Assembly (NCBI GenBank): GCA_031216915.1
Contig: CM062290.1
Location: forward strand, 381,220,718-381,284,717
Length of the DNA stretch: 64,000 nucleotides
From: Pictodentalium vernedei
Taxonomy: Eukaryota; Mollusca; Scaphopoda; Dentaliida; Dentaliidae
Direction: 5' to 3'
Shown here: piece after piece, positions 22,800-34,238 of the stretch
How the letters are laid out: each line of letters begins with the position of its first letter
How positions within the stretch are numbered: the stretch's first letter is position 1
Notes under the pieces: generated by a model
The model's database searches: none
Seen by the model: only the letters and a program-made list of their open reading frames with translations
What the model was told of the DNA's origin: nothing
Program-made: the position numbers and the translations under genes

Positions 22800-22867
22800 C
22801 GTCCCTTGAGTTCCAATATGTTCTATGTGCCGACTGGCACATAGAACACATTGGAACTCGGGGGACG
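22800..22867. repeat. Hairpin of the TGTTCTATGTGCC family
   Basis: Arms CGTCCCTTGAGTTCCAATAT and TGTTCTATGTGCC pair around a 3-4-base loop (GACT region). Related hairpins lie at 35042 and, more distantly, 42324. Confidence 0.85.
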
Positions 22868-22916
22868 ATTTTGCTCTGTCATACGGAAAAGGGATGAATC
22901 CAAAATGAAACAGATA

Positions 22917-22917
22917 T

Positions 22918-22961
<44 letters not shown>

Positions 22962-22999
22962 TTATTTATTTATTTATTCATTTATTTATTTATTTATTG
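22917..22999. repeat. (TTTA)n microsatellite, SINE tail
   Basis: About 20 TTTA units continuous with the inverted tail of the next SINE. Confidence 0.9.
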
Positions 23000-23272
23000 G
23001 TGTTTAAGGTCACATATTTATGCACAATGGCTGACCATGACCACGACAGTTTTACGGGTGGAGGAAGCCGGAGTACCCAGAGAGAACCACCGAGCAACGG
23101 CGAGCAACTGTTAGCTCCCCAACAAACGAACTCCACACAAGCAGGGTTAGCATTGGTTGAAGACACGTGCACCATCGACGTGCAGTACGCCTTAGTACAC
23201 AACGCCACCGTGCCCCACGTAGGCAATGGGGGTTAAGTGTCTTGCCCAAGGACACAACGCGGATGCCGGAAA
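23000..23272 (-). mobile_element. SINE, minus orientation, head truncated
   Basis: GTGTTTAAGGTCACATATTT, CCGGAGTACCCAGAGAGAAC and CATCGACGTGCAGTACGCCT are present. It breaks after CAAGGACACAACGCGGA, before the tRNA-like head. Confidence 0.8.
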
Positions 23273-23654
23273 CAAATATATAAAATTCTTAATAGAAAAG
23301 TTTAAGGGGGGAAGTCAGAACTATGACACATAGTTTATAACGTCAGGTTCAAAGGCAGGACCGACTCAAGAGGTATGAAGCATAGTCCATTGCAGTTTCA
23401 CCCGGCATCAGCACAACTGAATAGTGCCGGTAAACACACCTCCATAGCCTGTTAATGGGGAGTAACTCTATAGATTTTACGTCTCTTCGCTAAACACCGG
23501 CTATTTCCATATGATCGTACTCGGGCCTACGAGTGCATATGAGCGAGAGAAAACCCAGTGTCTTTCTAATTTCATATACTCTGCCATTAATACATGTTAC
23601 AATGGTGATGTGCCAACTTCGTGGGTGAAATACACTGTAACAATGACATTACAG
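23273..23654. other. Possible 3' remnant of the gypsy element
   Basis: No LTR, polypurine tract or gene could be recognised downstream of the minus-strand pol. Confidence 0.3.
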
Positions 23655-25165
23655 TTTCCTCTCGATGAGGATATTCAAACTAGTTGGAAGGACTATGGGC
23701 CCTACATTGTCCTGCATATCAGCAGGGTTGACTTCACTTTTTTCAACCCGAGACCCATCATCCCCCTCCAGGACATTTTCTTGCCTTTCCTTGTACCTTC
23801 AAAGTCGGTTGACATGCACCACTTGTCTTCTCCCTGATTTTCTGTCAGCTACTTCGTATGTGATATCAGCCAACTCTTTCTGTTTGTCAAAAGGTCCTTT
23901 CCAATATTTCTCGAACATATATGGAATTCCTTCTACTTTTACGGGTGTGTATAGCCAGACTGGGTCTCCTGTTTTCAAGTTATCTTAACCTAAACGGTGG
24001 CCATGGTCTGTCTTTTGTCATTTGAGTTTATTCCCCAAGTATGTACATGCATAGGTATGTGCGTCCTCCATTCTGCCAGCCACTCCTGACTCCGTTGTCT
24101 ACAATCTTCGTACATATCAATGCTGGGCCGTCCGTACTGCAAGCCAATGGCGTGGTCACTTCCCTGCCTATCATCAAATAGCCTGGTGTCATGTCAATAG
24201 AGGAGTGCTTTGTTGACATATCTTGCAAGACATAAGATAAATGCTCATCTCAATTATCAACTTTCTCCTGGACATATGCTGAGGGAATTGCTTTAACAGT
24301 CCTGTTTGCTCGCTGGACTTGTCCATTGGACTGTGGGTGATATGCTGTTCTGGTCTTGTGGATCCCTAGTAGAGTGCAAACTTCCTGAAACAATCTGCTC
24401 TCGAACTGACTTCCTTGGTCTGTATGTAACTGCCCAGGGGGACCAAAACGCAAAAAGAACTCTTCCGCGAGCAGCTTAGCTATGGTCTCTGCCTCCATAT
24501 TCTTTTCCTCGGCGTGTCCGTGTTTCAATTGGTCCCATGATACCCGCTCCATTGGAGCCCCTGTTGGAAAACTGTCTGAAGCTCCTTTCTTCTTTTGCAT
24601 GTTTACAAACTGAGCATGTTTCCACATGGTCAGTTACATCCTTTTTCAAACTTGGCCAATAGTATGCCATCTTAATCCTTTCTATAGTTTTCACAATTCC
24701 TAAGTGTCCACTTGTTGTGTTGTTGTGTGTATTCTTGATGATATTCTGTCTAACCTCTTTCAGTGCAACAAGACGATGCTGTAGAGAACGACCTTCCTTC
24801 CAATCTTCTACAGGTTGCATGTGATCTCTTATTTTCAAGTGTGGCCATTTATTCTTGGGGAGACATCTCTACACTCTGGTCGGTCTCATTTAACCCACTG
24901 GTATACTGTAACAATATCTCTTATCTTCTTTCTGTAAATCACCTATTTCTTCAGTTTGGAAGTCTATCATGTTGACAGTTTGCTTGCTGGCACCTCCATT
25001 ATCTTTTTTCTCTTCCCGTTCGCACTGCAAACATGGCATTCTTGACAGAACGTCAGCATTGCTATGGACACGCCCTGGGCGGTGTTCTATTTCAAAGTCA
25101 AACATTGCTAATTGCTCTAACCACCAAGCAAGCTGACCCTTGGTGTTCCTAAAATTCATTAGCCG
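23655..25165 (-). pseudogene. Ty3/gypsy pol remnant: RNase H end, integrase, GPY/F-like tail
   Basis: In minus-strand order: RNase H C-terminal words (NTKGQLAWWLEQLAMFDFEI, HRPGRVHSNADVLSR); the integrase H2C2 zinc domain (THNNTTSGHLGIVKTIERIK, then CSVCKH); the core (FGPPGQLHTDQGSQF and YHPQSNGQVQRANRT); and a C-terminal module (YWKGPFDKQKELADITYEVA, RRQVVHVNRL) with a stop right after. The core lacks about 25 residues between GAPMERV and MEAETIAK, which removes the first catalytic Asp. The catalytic Glu of the QVERxN motif is Gln here. Frame breaks separate the blocks. Integration is therefore impossible. RT, protease and gag are absent; the 5' edge near 25165 joins a different repeat. Confidence 0.9.
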
Positions 25166-26099
25166 CCGAAGTGTTCAATGTTTTTAATCCTCTCAAGACT
25201 TCAGTGTGGGTTGCAAAGATTTTATTTTAGTGAGAATAATGTTAACCCTTTCCATAAAACTGCACTGAATAATTGTTGAGATCTGTCAGAAAACTGTCAG
25301 TATGCCTGTAGAAGATGCAATACTGACATGGTCGACTGTTCTGTTAGCTGTATTAATGATATGACTGTTTAAAAATCGTTTATTAGATGAGTTCTGTAGT
25401 CTTTCTCTGTACTCGACCCAGTCTCATAGAGAGTGCAGAAAACATGGGGCCAACGTGCCATTAAGAGAATCTCTCTGATTGGTGCTGTTTCATCCCTCCG
25501 GTGTACAAACGTAGGTACTGTCAGATGAGAAATTCCAATTCACAGCTTTGCCAAGCTGCCTACATTCACTGCTCTCAAAGTACTGCTAGTGTGGACGACC
25601 ACTCCCACTGAACATTCTTAAAGAGCTAAACTCGCTTAAAGAGCTCATGTATGCTAGATTTTTGGGTTAGGTTTAATTAGCTCTGTAAGGCTAATTAGGC
25701 TAAATAGCTTATAGCCTGGTTTCTATTATTATATTTTATTACTGCCCTGGAAAAGCTATAGCTCTCCTGTAGAGCTATAGCTCCATTAAGTTGTACCTTG
25801 GTCTGTATTAAAATGCTTCTCTCACCTGGAATGTAGAATGTAGAATAATAGTCTGATTTTTACATTAAAATGCATAACATGAATAACATGTTTCAGACCA
25901 ATTAAACCAAATCATCCGTGAAATATTAACTAGTCTTTGTTGGTCTATTAGCTGAAATATCTTTTAAGCCTTATTGGCCATGTCCAACTTCAAATCTGAG
26001 TATTCGCATTTAATTTATCCCCTAGGCATCACTTTAGAATCGATTAACCCCTGCTGGTCATTGCCAACCAATTAGGAACTCCCGGGCTCTGTTACATTA
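25166..26099. other. Non-genic DNA with dispersed repeat words
   Basis: 25280-25390 (GATGCAATACTGACATGG, CTGTTCTGTTAGCTGT) recurs at 45905-46020. Short GAGCTATAGCTC-type inverted words occur at 25755-25785. No gene. Confidence 0.45.
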
Positions 26100-26398
26100 T
26101 GTATTCTCAATCATAACTCAAGATCGACGGGTTTCAAGAAGCAATGGTGGTGAGTGGCCTTCTCGAAACACCTATCACAATTATAAATTAATAAAATGGA
26201 ATGTTTAAATGGTCTCTCTTTAACCCTCTTAATACTTCAATGTGAGTCCAAATGCTTTCATTTAACTCATGACAGCAGAACGTTTTGTACGTTTTCTGTC
26301 ATATTACCCCTCTGTTCACAACTGCTATTCTTGAGATCCAACCATCTTCTTATTTCCCGTACGGCTTGCATAGGGCCCTAGATGCATTTTAAGGTCTT

Positions 26399-26647
26399 TT
26401 AACCCTTTACCCAACGTAACGGCCAAAACGGCCAGCGCAATTCTCAAAAATCGCCAATTAATTTTAATTATTTTTTCATTTTTTGTCTCAAAAACATAGG
26501 TTATGGCCCCTCTTTGGAACGAGCTCATCGAGCTCGTTCCAACGAGGGGTCATAACCTATGTTTTTGAGACAAAAAATGAAAAAAATTACTTGTTCAAGA
26601 ATTTTTTTGCAAGTGTCGTCTGCTTTCCATGTTAGGTAAAGGGTTAA
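26399..26647. mobile_element. piggyBac-like foldback MITE, copy 8 (subfamily A, full length)
   Basis: TTAACCCTTTACCCAACGTA ... CATGTTAGGTAAAGGGTTAA with TTAA on both sides. Arms GTCTCAAAAACATAGGTTAT around GAGCTCATCGAGCTC; no coding capacity. Confidence 0.9.
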
Positions 26648-26844
26648 ATGGATCAGACAGGCGCGCGATGGCGATGAGATTACGACGTTGGACTTCAAAC
26701 AGAAATGTTCATGATATCAACGACCTCAGGTGTATCTGCGATGTGTCCTTGGCAAGACAAGTCATCTTGATTGCCCGCGAAGGGGCACGGTGGTGCTGTG
26801 TACTTTTTAAATGGCTTGCTTTTAACCCTCTCAATAAAGCAGTC

Positions 26845-26974
26845 TTAACCCTTTACCCAACGAAACGGCAAAAACCGACCAGCCTTATTCACAGAAATTC
26901 CCATTCAATTTTCATTATTTTTTCATTTTTGCTTGAAAAACATAGCTTATGACCCTTCATTGGAATGAGCTCGT
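26845..26974. mobile_element. piggyBac-like foldback MITE, copy 9, left half only
   Basis: TTAACCCTTTACCCAACGAA to TTGGAATGAGCTCG, then abrupt loss of the right half; breakage lies at the hairpin centre. Confidence 0.8.
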
Positions 26975-27790
26975 TTTAAAAGGTTAAAATGGAGTATTTA
27001 AAGTGAGTATTTTAACCCTCTCAAGCTCTTAATATGGGTAACAACAATTTCATGAAATGCAATGCGAAAATAAAGATAACCCTTTCCATTCTCACAATGT
27101 TGCTGTAAACACACATGGCCATCGATGGGACCTCGGTATTTTGCCAATGCCAATAAGTCTTCAGGTAGGCTCTTATTAGCCTTTAAGGCCTTTTTACTGA
27201 ATTCGTTCAGTTGCAATATATTTTACAAAGGTACTATGCACCTTAACATTTTCTAGCTAACATGAATATTCGCTATCGTCTACAATTATGGCCGATCCGG
27301 AGTTGGTGGAGCCAATATTTTTAAAGTGGTTTATGCTCATACTTCAGGCTTGGTATGACCTGAAGACATGGGACCGACATCGAATGAGTTGAACTTGCTG
27401 GGGTTTAAAATATGGACCACCTCAATGCGGTCCACAGAAGTCATTATGTGCGTATTTTGCAGACTTATTAGGAATTGCATTTTATGACAACTCATGCAAT
27501 TCTGAAGATTATACCCTTGTGTCATCATTCAAATAAGTGACAGAGCCAGTAATGTCGATTTCTGATCGAACCCGTTAAATGCTGTGCACATAGATACCTT
27601 TTCCGGTTTCTTAGAAAAATTGTTCTGATTCATATATGAATATCTGTAAACACTATTAACGAAAATCCATGTCTGATTTGTTCAAAAATATTTTAGTCCC
27701 GAAAATAAGCCTCCCTAAATTCTCTGTCTATATGTCTATATATTTTTTTTCCTGATAGTTTAACCCTATTCGTACAAACTTGAATTTACT

Positions 27791-28472
27791 GTATGCAGTA
27801 AATTTCTTTCTCCAGTTTCTACCTTGTTTTTACATAAACCTGTTTCTTTATTGCACAAGCGTACAAAGAATAAATATGTCTGCATTCATGGCGTACTTGG
27901 GTATTTCGCAACCATGTCTGCAAAGCATTCCGACAAGAAAGTCCAACGACATTTTTTAGAAGTTAACGCGGTTTCACTTCGGTTATGTTTCTTCCATCAA
28001 ACCGCAGTACTCTCATTAAAATGCAGGGCTCAGAAGACGTACGGATATAAACAACTTCCCGGTTCGCTGTAACTCGACCCGCCCTCTGAAAATTCACACA
28101 CGCATGTTTAGCGACGTAACCTCTGTCTCCTGTTGTCTCGGATTACGGCGTACAGTTTACAGTTATTCTCAAAACTCTCAATATTAAACACATGATTTCA
28201 ATCTCCAAAAGATATTTACCTTTAGATCCATCTCGTAATAACTTTTATAATGAAGGATTGTCGAATTTCATCACTCAGTCAGATTAGGCCCGATTAATTA
28301 AATAACTTGTAAATAAAACATCGGATAATTGTTTTAAAATGAAAATATAACTTTCATAATGAGGAAAACTTTTTATAATGAAGAAAACTTTTTATTACAC
28401 ATCCATTCAACTTTAAACCTTTTTATCTTACAATCAACATGCATTTTGTCTGTATTAACTCCGCAACTGTCG
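27791..28472. other. No gene recognised
   Basis: Short frames only; AT-rich. Confidence 0.35.
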
Positions 28473-28520
28473 TGTATCCGACCCCCTGATACAGATGTTT
28501 GTATCAGGGGTTCGGATACA
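28473..28520. repeat. Hairpin, 20-base arms
   Basis: TGTATCCGACCCCCTGATAC mirrors its complement with one mismatch around AGATGTTT. Confidence 0.85.
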
Positions 28521-28639
28521 AGCACGTTCCTTTCGCGTGAGTTCATTTTTTTTCTTTTTGTTCATCCGTACGAATAAATAGTTCATTATATATTCGTCTA
28601 CCTTCTTGACTTATCCCCAATATATTGTAAGATAAAATG

Positions 28640-28801
28640 ATTATTACCATTCTGTCGATGTACAAAATATGTATCCGAGTCTCACTGTGTGTTCTAAGGG
28701 TAGATCACGACTCGTCTTCGACTCGTCGTGATCTGCCCTTAGTACCCGGAGCTCGTCGAACTCGGATACATATTTTGTACATCCACATAATGGTAATAAT
28801 C
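28640..28801. repeat. Giant imperfect hairpin
   Basis: ATTATTACCAT ends, GATGTACAAAATATGTATCC arms and an inner CTAAGGGTAGATCACGA stem. ACTCGTC appears in the same orientation on both sides of the TTCG tip. Confidence 0.85.
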
Positions 28802-29392
28802 TCTATGTATTTAACGGAATGGCCGTTATGACATAAATGATTCTGTATCCAATGGGTGATGTACAAGCCGGAATTTTTTTCCCAGCACCATTCTACTAGT
28901 TCCTTTCCCATCGAGTCATTAGTTACGCTTCGAAAAGTTTCCAAATTTTCATTATCGACCGTCTGTCGCATAGTGTGATAATGAAAACACCCAAAGCAAA
29001 AATAAAGTCGGTTCACAAAAAATTAGTTAACCAAAAAAATGAGATAATATTTTTTAAAAACCCAGTCATTTCCAACCAGAACATTAACCCAGTCCCGTGG
29101 CCGTCTCTTTTTGTGGATCCCATAAAATTTAAATGGGTCAACTTTATTTCGGTAAATCTTCGTACATCTTGACATGATTCGAACTTCTTTTAAAAATGTT
29201 CCTCCCAGCTGTTTTGCAAATCTGCTCAAATTTGTACTTTATATTTTCACTAACAGTAATCGCCACCAAATTGTTAGGCGTGAATGGGCACCAGCCGAAG
29301 AGAAACAACAATACGAATTTCAACAAACACTGCTTCCGAAAAGGTTGTTTTGATTTTTTATCGATCCATTTGATCAGTACAGCTTCAGTCAA
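28802..29392 (-). CDS. Possible coding exon(s) of unknown product
   Basis: Three consecutive minus-strand frames look more protein-like than neighbours. One (from 29392) has a basic N-terminus and a hydrophobic anchor (CLLKFVLLFLFGW). A second, shifted one reads RCTKIYRNKVDPFKFYGIHK then KRRPRDWVNVLVGNDWVF. A third (from about 29016) reads MRQTVDNENLETFRSVTNDS then MGKELVEWCWEKNSGLYI. They may be one type-II-anchored protein broken by frameshifts, or chance. No family recognised. The giant hairpin at 28640-28801 abuts its 3' side. Confidence 0.25.
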
Positions 29393-29483
29393 AACAAATA
29401 GACTCTTCAGTTTTGGGTTTAAACATCGAAATTAAAATTTGTTTATTTAAATGAATTTTAATGCATGGGTTGTGTAATACACG

Positions 29484-29642
29484 CAGATCGCGATGTGTGT
29501 TTGACTCGGTGGGTGTTTTACATAACTCGTTGGAATGGCGTAATCATATTTCGCTCGAGCCTACGACTCTCGCGAAATATGATTACGCCATTCCGATTCG
29601 TTATGTAAAACACCCACCGATTCAAACACACATCGCGATCTG
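29484..29642. repeat. Giant hairpin with ~71-base arms
   Basis: CAGATCGCGATGTGTGTTTG at the left is mirrored at 29642. A few mismatches cluster at GACTCGG and AACTCGTT. The loop CTCGAGCCTACGACTC is closed by TTTCGC/GCGAAA, as in the 12053 hairpin. Confidence 0.9.
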
Positions 29643-29656
29643 TCTATTTATTGGAC

Positions 29657-29685
29657 GGGGGGGGGGGGGGGGGGGGGGGGGGGGG
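29657..29685. repeat. 29-base G homopolymer
   Basis: Uninterrupted G run immediately after the giant hairpin; could form a G-quadruplex, and its length is prone to assembly error. Confidence 0.9.
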
Positions 29686-30486
29686 TATCGAATGTAATTG
29701 ACCGTATTTAATTCAATCAATATACTATTACGCCCCTCGTCTTTGAACGAAAATTCTGTTGGCAAGGGAAACGAATTTAGTGACTCCAGATTTCAGATGA
29801 CGTATTTCCGCGTTAGAAGTATATTTTAAAGTTAAACCCCCCTTTTGTCACGACTATTCCATCCTAGTTAAGGCTATAATTCTATACATCTATTTCCCAT
29901 ATTTCGCCATAACTTAATGGTGCCACTTCTCACCGTCTTACTAAAATGAGGCCGCAAGTTGGAAAAAGACTGCAAGAGACCACAGGCAAACTGGCAAAGT
30001 ATATGGATAAAAGACTCCCCAAACAAACACTTTCTAGGCCGTGCGGGTACACTCAACAGTCAAATTTTAGTTTTTCGATGTTTTGAGAACACACCACTCC
30101 TTCAACGCTTCAGCTGTTTACATAATAATAATCATAACACATTGGTTACCTAGACGGTGACAGTGAGAGGGTTACAACTTAACTCAAGACAATGTGGTAC
30201 ACTTAGTTATTGGCACTCTATACAAACTACTCCTTTGTATTTATGTTTGTCAATTTGGAACTCTTATTAATTAAACAAATCCTTCCAGCCTCTTAATAAA
30301 GTGTTGTTAATTTGAAACGGAGTTTGACTGTCGATCTGTTCGGACGCTCAACTTGATTCTCCGTGAGTACCACTAACCACAGCAAAATGAACCTACCACA
30401 GAAGCTATCTGACATGTTAACATGTCTGAATGTGGGCAACACCAGAAACTGAACCATCCATGTTTCTGGTGATACCTGCCAGGTGA
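29686..30486. other. No gene recognised
   Basis: Short frames only; may include the lost upstream part of the following gag/ORF1-like frame. Confidence 0.35.
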
Positions 30487-31166
30487 TATTGGACTTTCCA
30501 ATACCACCTGGAATGGCTCCAACAAAAGAAGCCACCAGCCAGACCTTCAGCCTCTCTGGGGAGTGGTAGTACCTTTACCCAGTCGGGCTCTGGTCCACAC
30601 CCGGGGAACGCTGAGAAAACCAAGTGCAAGAAAAAGAAGAAACGCCAGCCCTCAAAGCGCTGGGATGCCAAGCGCTCAGAGGATTGGAAGAAAAAGAATG
30701 CAGAAGAATCCCGCAAAGAGAAGGAAGAGGAGATGGAAGTCCACGCCTCTAGCCCACATGAGAAACCACCAACAGACACTACCCGTACAACAGACATCTC
30801 TCTCTCCAGTTCCATCTCCAGCCTGAACCCCCAGGCTAAACAGGAAAATGATGAAAAAATAAGTAAGCTTGCCCACGAACTGGAAGAACAGATCATGGGC
30901 ACTGAAGAAGAGCCAAATCAAACAGAAGAGCTCATGGAGAAGAAGCCACTCTTCGAAACGCGTTTCGAATCGAGCGCAAGAACGACATGAAGAACATGGA
31001 CAACCAGCTGGCAGAACTTAGAAAGGCAATGGCTAAATTACATTCCAATGTCGCTTTAGCAACATCACTAGCAGAAAACAGGACGATACCACAACATCCA
31101 TCACCAATAATCAAGGAATCGCCACCTCTACCTCCAAAGAAGAAGCGGAGGAAACAGAAGAAGTAG
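30487..31166 (+). pseudogene. Gag/ORF1-like charged coiled-coil protein remnant
   Basis: The plus strand is open from 30487 to TGA at 30988: a basic cluster (KTKCKKKKKRQPSKRWDAKR, then SEDWKKKNAEESRKEKEEEM), a Ser/Thr linker and an acidic helix (KISKLAHELEEQIMG). A shift near 30965 continues in another frame as RIERKNDMKNMDNQLAELRK, AMAKLHSNVALATSL, then a proline-basic tail PPLPPKKKRRKQKK and TAG at 31164. The order basic region, coiled coil, nuclear-signal-like tail is common in ORF1/gag proteins of retroelements. No zinc knuckle or RT adjoins it, so the assignment is tentative. An AATAAA-like signal lies near 31318. Confidence 0.4.
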
Positions 31167-31888
31167 GAAGAAGACCAGCCAAGCAGCCACCAGTAAACTA
31201 CGGGCAGTACGTGTTCGAGGAACAAAAACACCGACATCTATCCACTTAAGGGATGCACGCCGCATCCCCAAATTCAGACTCTTTCGCAGAAACGGAGACG
31301 TGACTACTCTTAGTTATAATAAACTTTATTTGCTAGCTTTAGGTGAGAACCCCTTCAAACAATCTTCATCATTTATGAGGTCAACTGTCAAAACGAATTT
31401 CCACTTGAGCTGAGCACTTTAGAATCTTACGCGTTGTGGAGTGCATTTCTAAATATATTGAACATTATGAAATGCACACCGGTCATATATGAATATGTGT
31501 CAACATGAGACTACTATTATTAAAGTTCTGTACTTTAAGTAAAAGTAGTTGGATGTTGACCCAAACTCAACAGCTTGCGTTTATTTCAGGTCTCTAGTAC
31601 CAAGAGATAATTTTCATTTCCTTTGTTTGGGACAACTTGCGAATATGTGAGACCAAACATTTCAAGTCATGCTATACAAAAAATACGAAATATGATGGTT
31701 TAACCCTTTGAGACTTTAATTATCCTGACATTCAAACGTAAGTGAGAATTCAGTTTCTTCAACGTTTTTCAAAATGCGACGTCAAACGTGGGAAAGTACA
31801 AACAAATAACAAGATTCTTTTCACATTAGTGATTATCTGGTTGAGGGCTAGATTTTTTTGGGGTGATCTGAATTTGATATTCAAAACT
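31167..31888. other. No gene recognised
   Basis: Probably 3' non-coding DNA of the preceding frame, then AT-rich spacer with a TTAACCCTTTGAGACTTTAA word near 31700. Confidence 0.35.
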
Positions 31889-31950
31889 TGTTTTATTACA
31901 AACTATTGGAGAGTGCCCACAGGCACTCTCCAATAATTTGTAATAAAACA
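31889..31950. repeat. Hairpin of the GGAGAGTGCC family
   Basis: TGTTTTATTACAAACTATTG and GGAGAGTGCC arms close on a 2-base loop. A relative lies at 51636-51701. Confidence 0.9.
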
Positions 31951-32098
31951 TAATTATATAAACAAAATTTTATTTGTGTTTGATTGAATATGAAATATAA
32001 GCAAGGAGAGTGTTGGCTTTTGCTCTGGTATCCTCATTTTTTGAAAGCACTGATAGTGGCTTCTAGCACTCAACCAGCTAAGAAGTCTTGACAGCAGG

Positions 32099-32661
32099 AT
32101 TACATCAGTATTTTAAGCTGCGGTAACATCTGGCTCAAAGGTTATCACTGAGCACTATTCCGGAGAAAATAGGAATCTGAGGTTAAAACTTTAAAAAATC
32201 GAAAAATAATAACAGAACAAATGACCAGAAAGTATCAACGTGCTGTTTGATTTCGTATGTAATAACACGTACAAAAGTATCAAAGGGTAAAATTAAACAA
32301 AAGATTTCGTACATAATAACACGTACAAAAGTATCAAGGTCTAAAGTTGAAATATTAGTACCATACCTCGAATATCATCTAGCCCCCAAAAGCTTTTCCT
32401 GGTATACCTTTTTTCGCGCGCTTGTGCTTGCACAAAAAGGTTCGTGTTTATTTCGTGTATTACGCTGGGACGTGTACTCCAATGGCTGTGGACTAATGCG
32501 AGAGTCACTAAGCCTTCCAGAGCGGTACGACCACTAGCAGGTAGATGTTCATATCCTGGATGTCGATGTCGGGTTTGGTCCTCAATAAATGGTCAGCAAA
32601 AAAAAAAAAATCCCGAAGGTTTTCAGTTTTCTAATGCGTCGCAATCGCTGATCGTTTTTTA
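32099..32661. repeat. ~562-bp direct repeat, left copy
   Basis: TACATCAGTATTTTAAGCTG ... CGCTGATCGTTTTTTA, about 97% identical by eye to 34239-34800. It stops exactly where the LINE fragment begins. Internally it has a ~58-bp duplicated GATTTCGTA...AACACGTAC motif. Confidence 0.9.
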
Positions 32662-34238
32662 CGATAGAGTATGGAGGGAGGGTATGTGGCGCAAGCTGGA
32701 GGCTCTGGGCTTGGAAGGCGAGTTTGTTGGGATTATGAAAGCATTATATAAAGATGTACAGAGTGAACTTAGCCTGGGAAACATTACAACAAAACGTGTG
32801 CCTCTGGAGATAGGCCTAAACAGGGGTGTATCCTTTCGCCAATTCTCTTTGCATTGTACATCAAAGGTTTAGGAGATGAACCCCTGCATAGTGACGAGGG
32901 GGTTGCAGTTGGTGACTCGAAGATCCCAGGGCTATTTTTTGCAGACGATATGGTGTTAGTGTCAGAAAGCGAAGAGGGGCTAGCGAAGATGCTGGGAATT
33001 GTTGGGAAATACGGGAGCAAATGGAGACTCGAACTTAATGAAAGCAAGAGCAAAGTTATACCCGTGGGCCGCAATGTGGACTCCACTCGAAGGTGGAGAG
33101 TGGGGGAGTTCTGCATTCCGGATGGTAGCAGTAGACTTCTTAGTGTAGGAGAGACTAATGACTATGAGTACCTGGGGGTAAATATAAACATTACAGGAAG
33201 AGGCATCTACCGAAACCACACAAATAAATTAATTCTGAAGGGGAAGCGAATCCTTAACCAAATGAAACTTATAGGGAGAAAGAGTTTCAATAAGGTTTTC
33301 GTGGGGAAAACCATTTGGGAAATTGTGGGTCTGCCAAGTATAACATACGGTACGGAAGTGGTACCCCTAAACCAGACGGCCGTAAAGAGCTTGGAAATCC
33401 TGCAGAACGATGCAGGCGGATGGATAACAGGGTCGAGTAATGCCGCAGCGCTAGAAGAAATCAGGGGTGAGCTTGGGTGGATGAGGATCAAGGACAGGAT
33501 AGACCTATTGAAACTCGGTTATCTTAATTATTTGGTAAATCTCCCCGATAGCCGATGGTGTAAAGTAATGTTCCTGAGAACTTTCAACTCAAATATCAAG
33601 ACGGGGTGGATGGTCCAAGTGAGGGAGCTAGTAGAAAACTACTCATTGGAGATCTCGGACCTTGACGTTGGGGCAAACCAGGGTAAAGAGATCGTCAGAG
33701 AAAGGGTCATGGAGGATTGTAACCGTAATTGGCGAGAGGGGGTCAAATCAAAGAGATCTTTGGGTGGCCTGCGTGATAAAGAGAAGCCTGGTTTTGAAGA
33801 GTACCTTGATGGCACCTTTGGGGGTCACTGTTGTTCAAGCTGAGGTCGCGGTCCCTGGAGCTGAGGGAAAAAATTGGGAAAAAACAGTGAAAAGGAGTGC
33901 CAGATGTGTAACTTGGGCGTGGTGGAGACCCTGGAACACTTTCTTCTAGAATGCCCAAAATACCAGACTAAAAGAACAGGATTCACGGGGAGTATAATGG
34001 GGAAGTGGGTTGGGAGAATGAAGGACACGTGGTTAGGGGGCGACTCAAAGGAGAAGGTTAATATACTAATCGGAAACATTGGGAAGAATGGGGCAAGGGA
34101 TGTCATCAATCAGTTCGTCTCCGGGTGTTGGGAGGAGAGAAGAAGCGTGGGAATAGGGAGGCAGTTGGTAGAACATGGGTAACCAAGGCCTTCTCATACG
34201 AGAACCGCGACAAATCAGCGGCCGGCCGAAGTGTTATT
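32662..34238 (+). pseudogene. 5'-truncated non-LTR retrotransposon, copy 1
   Basis: Starts inside RT motif A (DRVWREGMWRKLEALGLEGE). It passes QGCILSPILFALYIKGLGDE, the catalytic FADD (GLFFADDMVLVSESEEGL), a long connection region (LNESKSKVIPVGRN, LNQMKLIGRKSFNKVFVGKT) and a C-terminal CCHC-like knuckle (CQMCNLGVVETLEHFLLECP). It ends at a stop near 34180 and a TTATTA tail. Two single-base frame breaks are visible, near 32820 and 33843. Endonuclease and the N-terminal half are missing, typical of incomplete target-primed reverse transcription. The clade is not resolved; no RNase H seen. A second, more decayed copy lies at 56.9-58.5 kb. Confidence 0.9.

Larger units (their letters stand above)
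26100..27790. repeat. Large interspersed repeat, copy A
   Basis: Ordered blocks (CTCAATCATAACTCA, TCTCGAAACACCTATCACA, the MITE half at 26845, GATCCGGAGTTGGTGGAGCC, TTTCTTAGAAAAATTGTTCT) recur in the same order at 44480-45740. Parts recur again at 46100-46740 and 62260-63850. No intact frame. Confidence 0.75.

Noticed and set aside
23665-23988. Plus-strand frame of ~107 codons
   Set aside because: Shadow of the minus-strand gypsy C-terminal domain.
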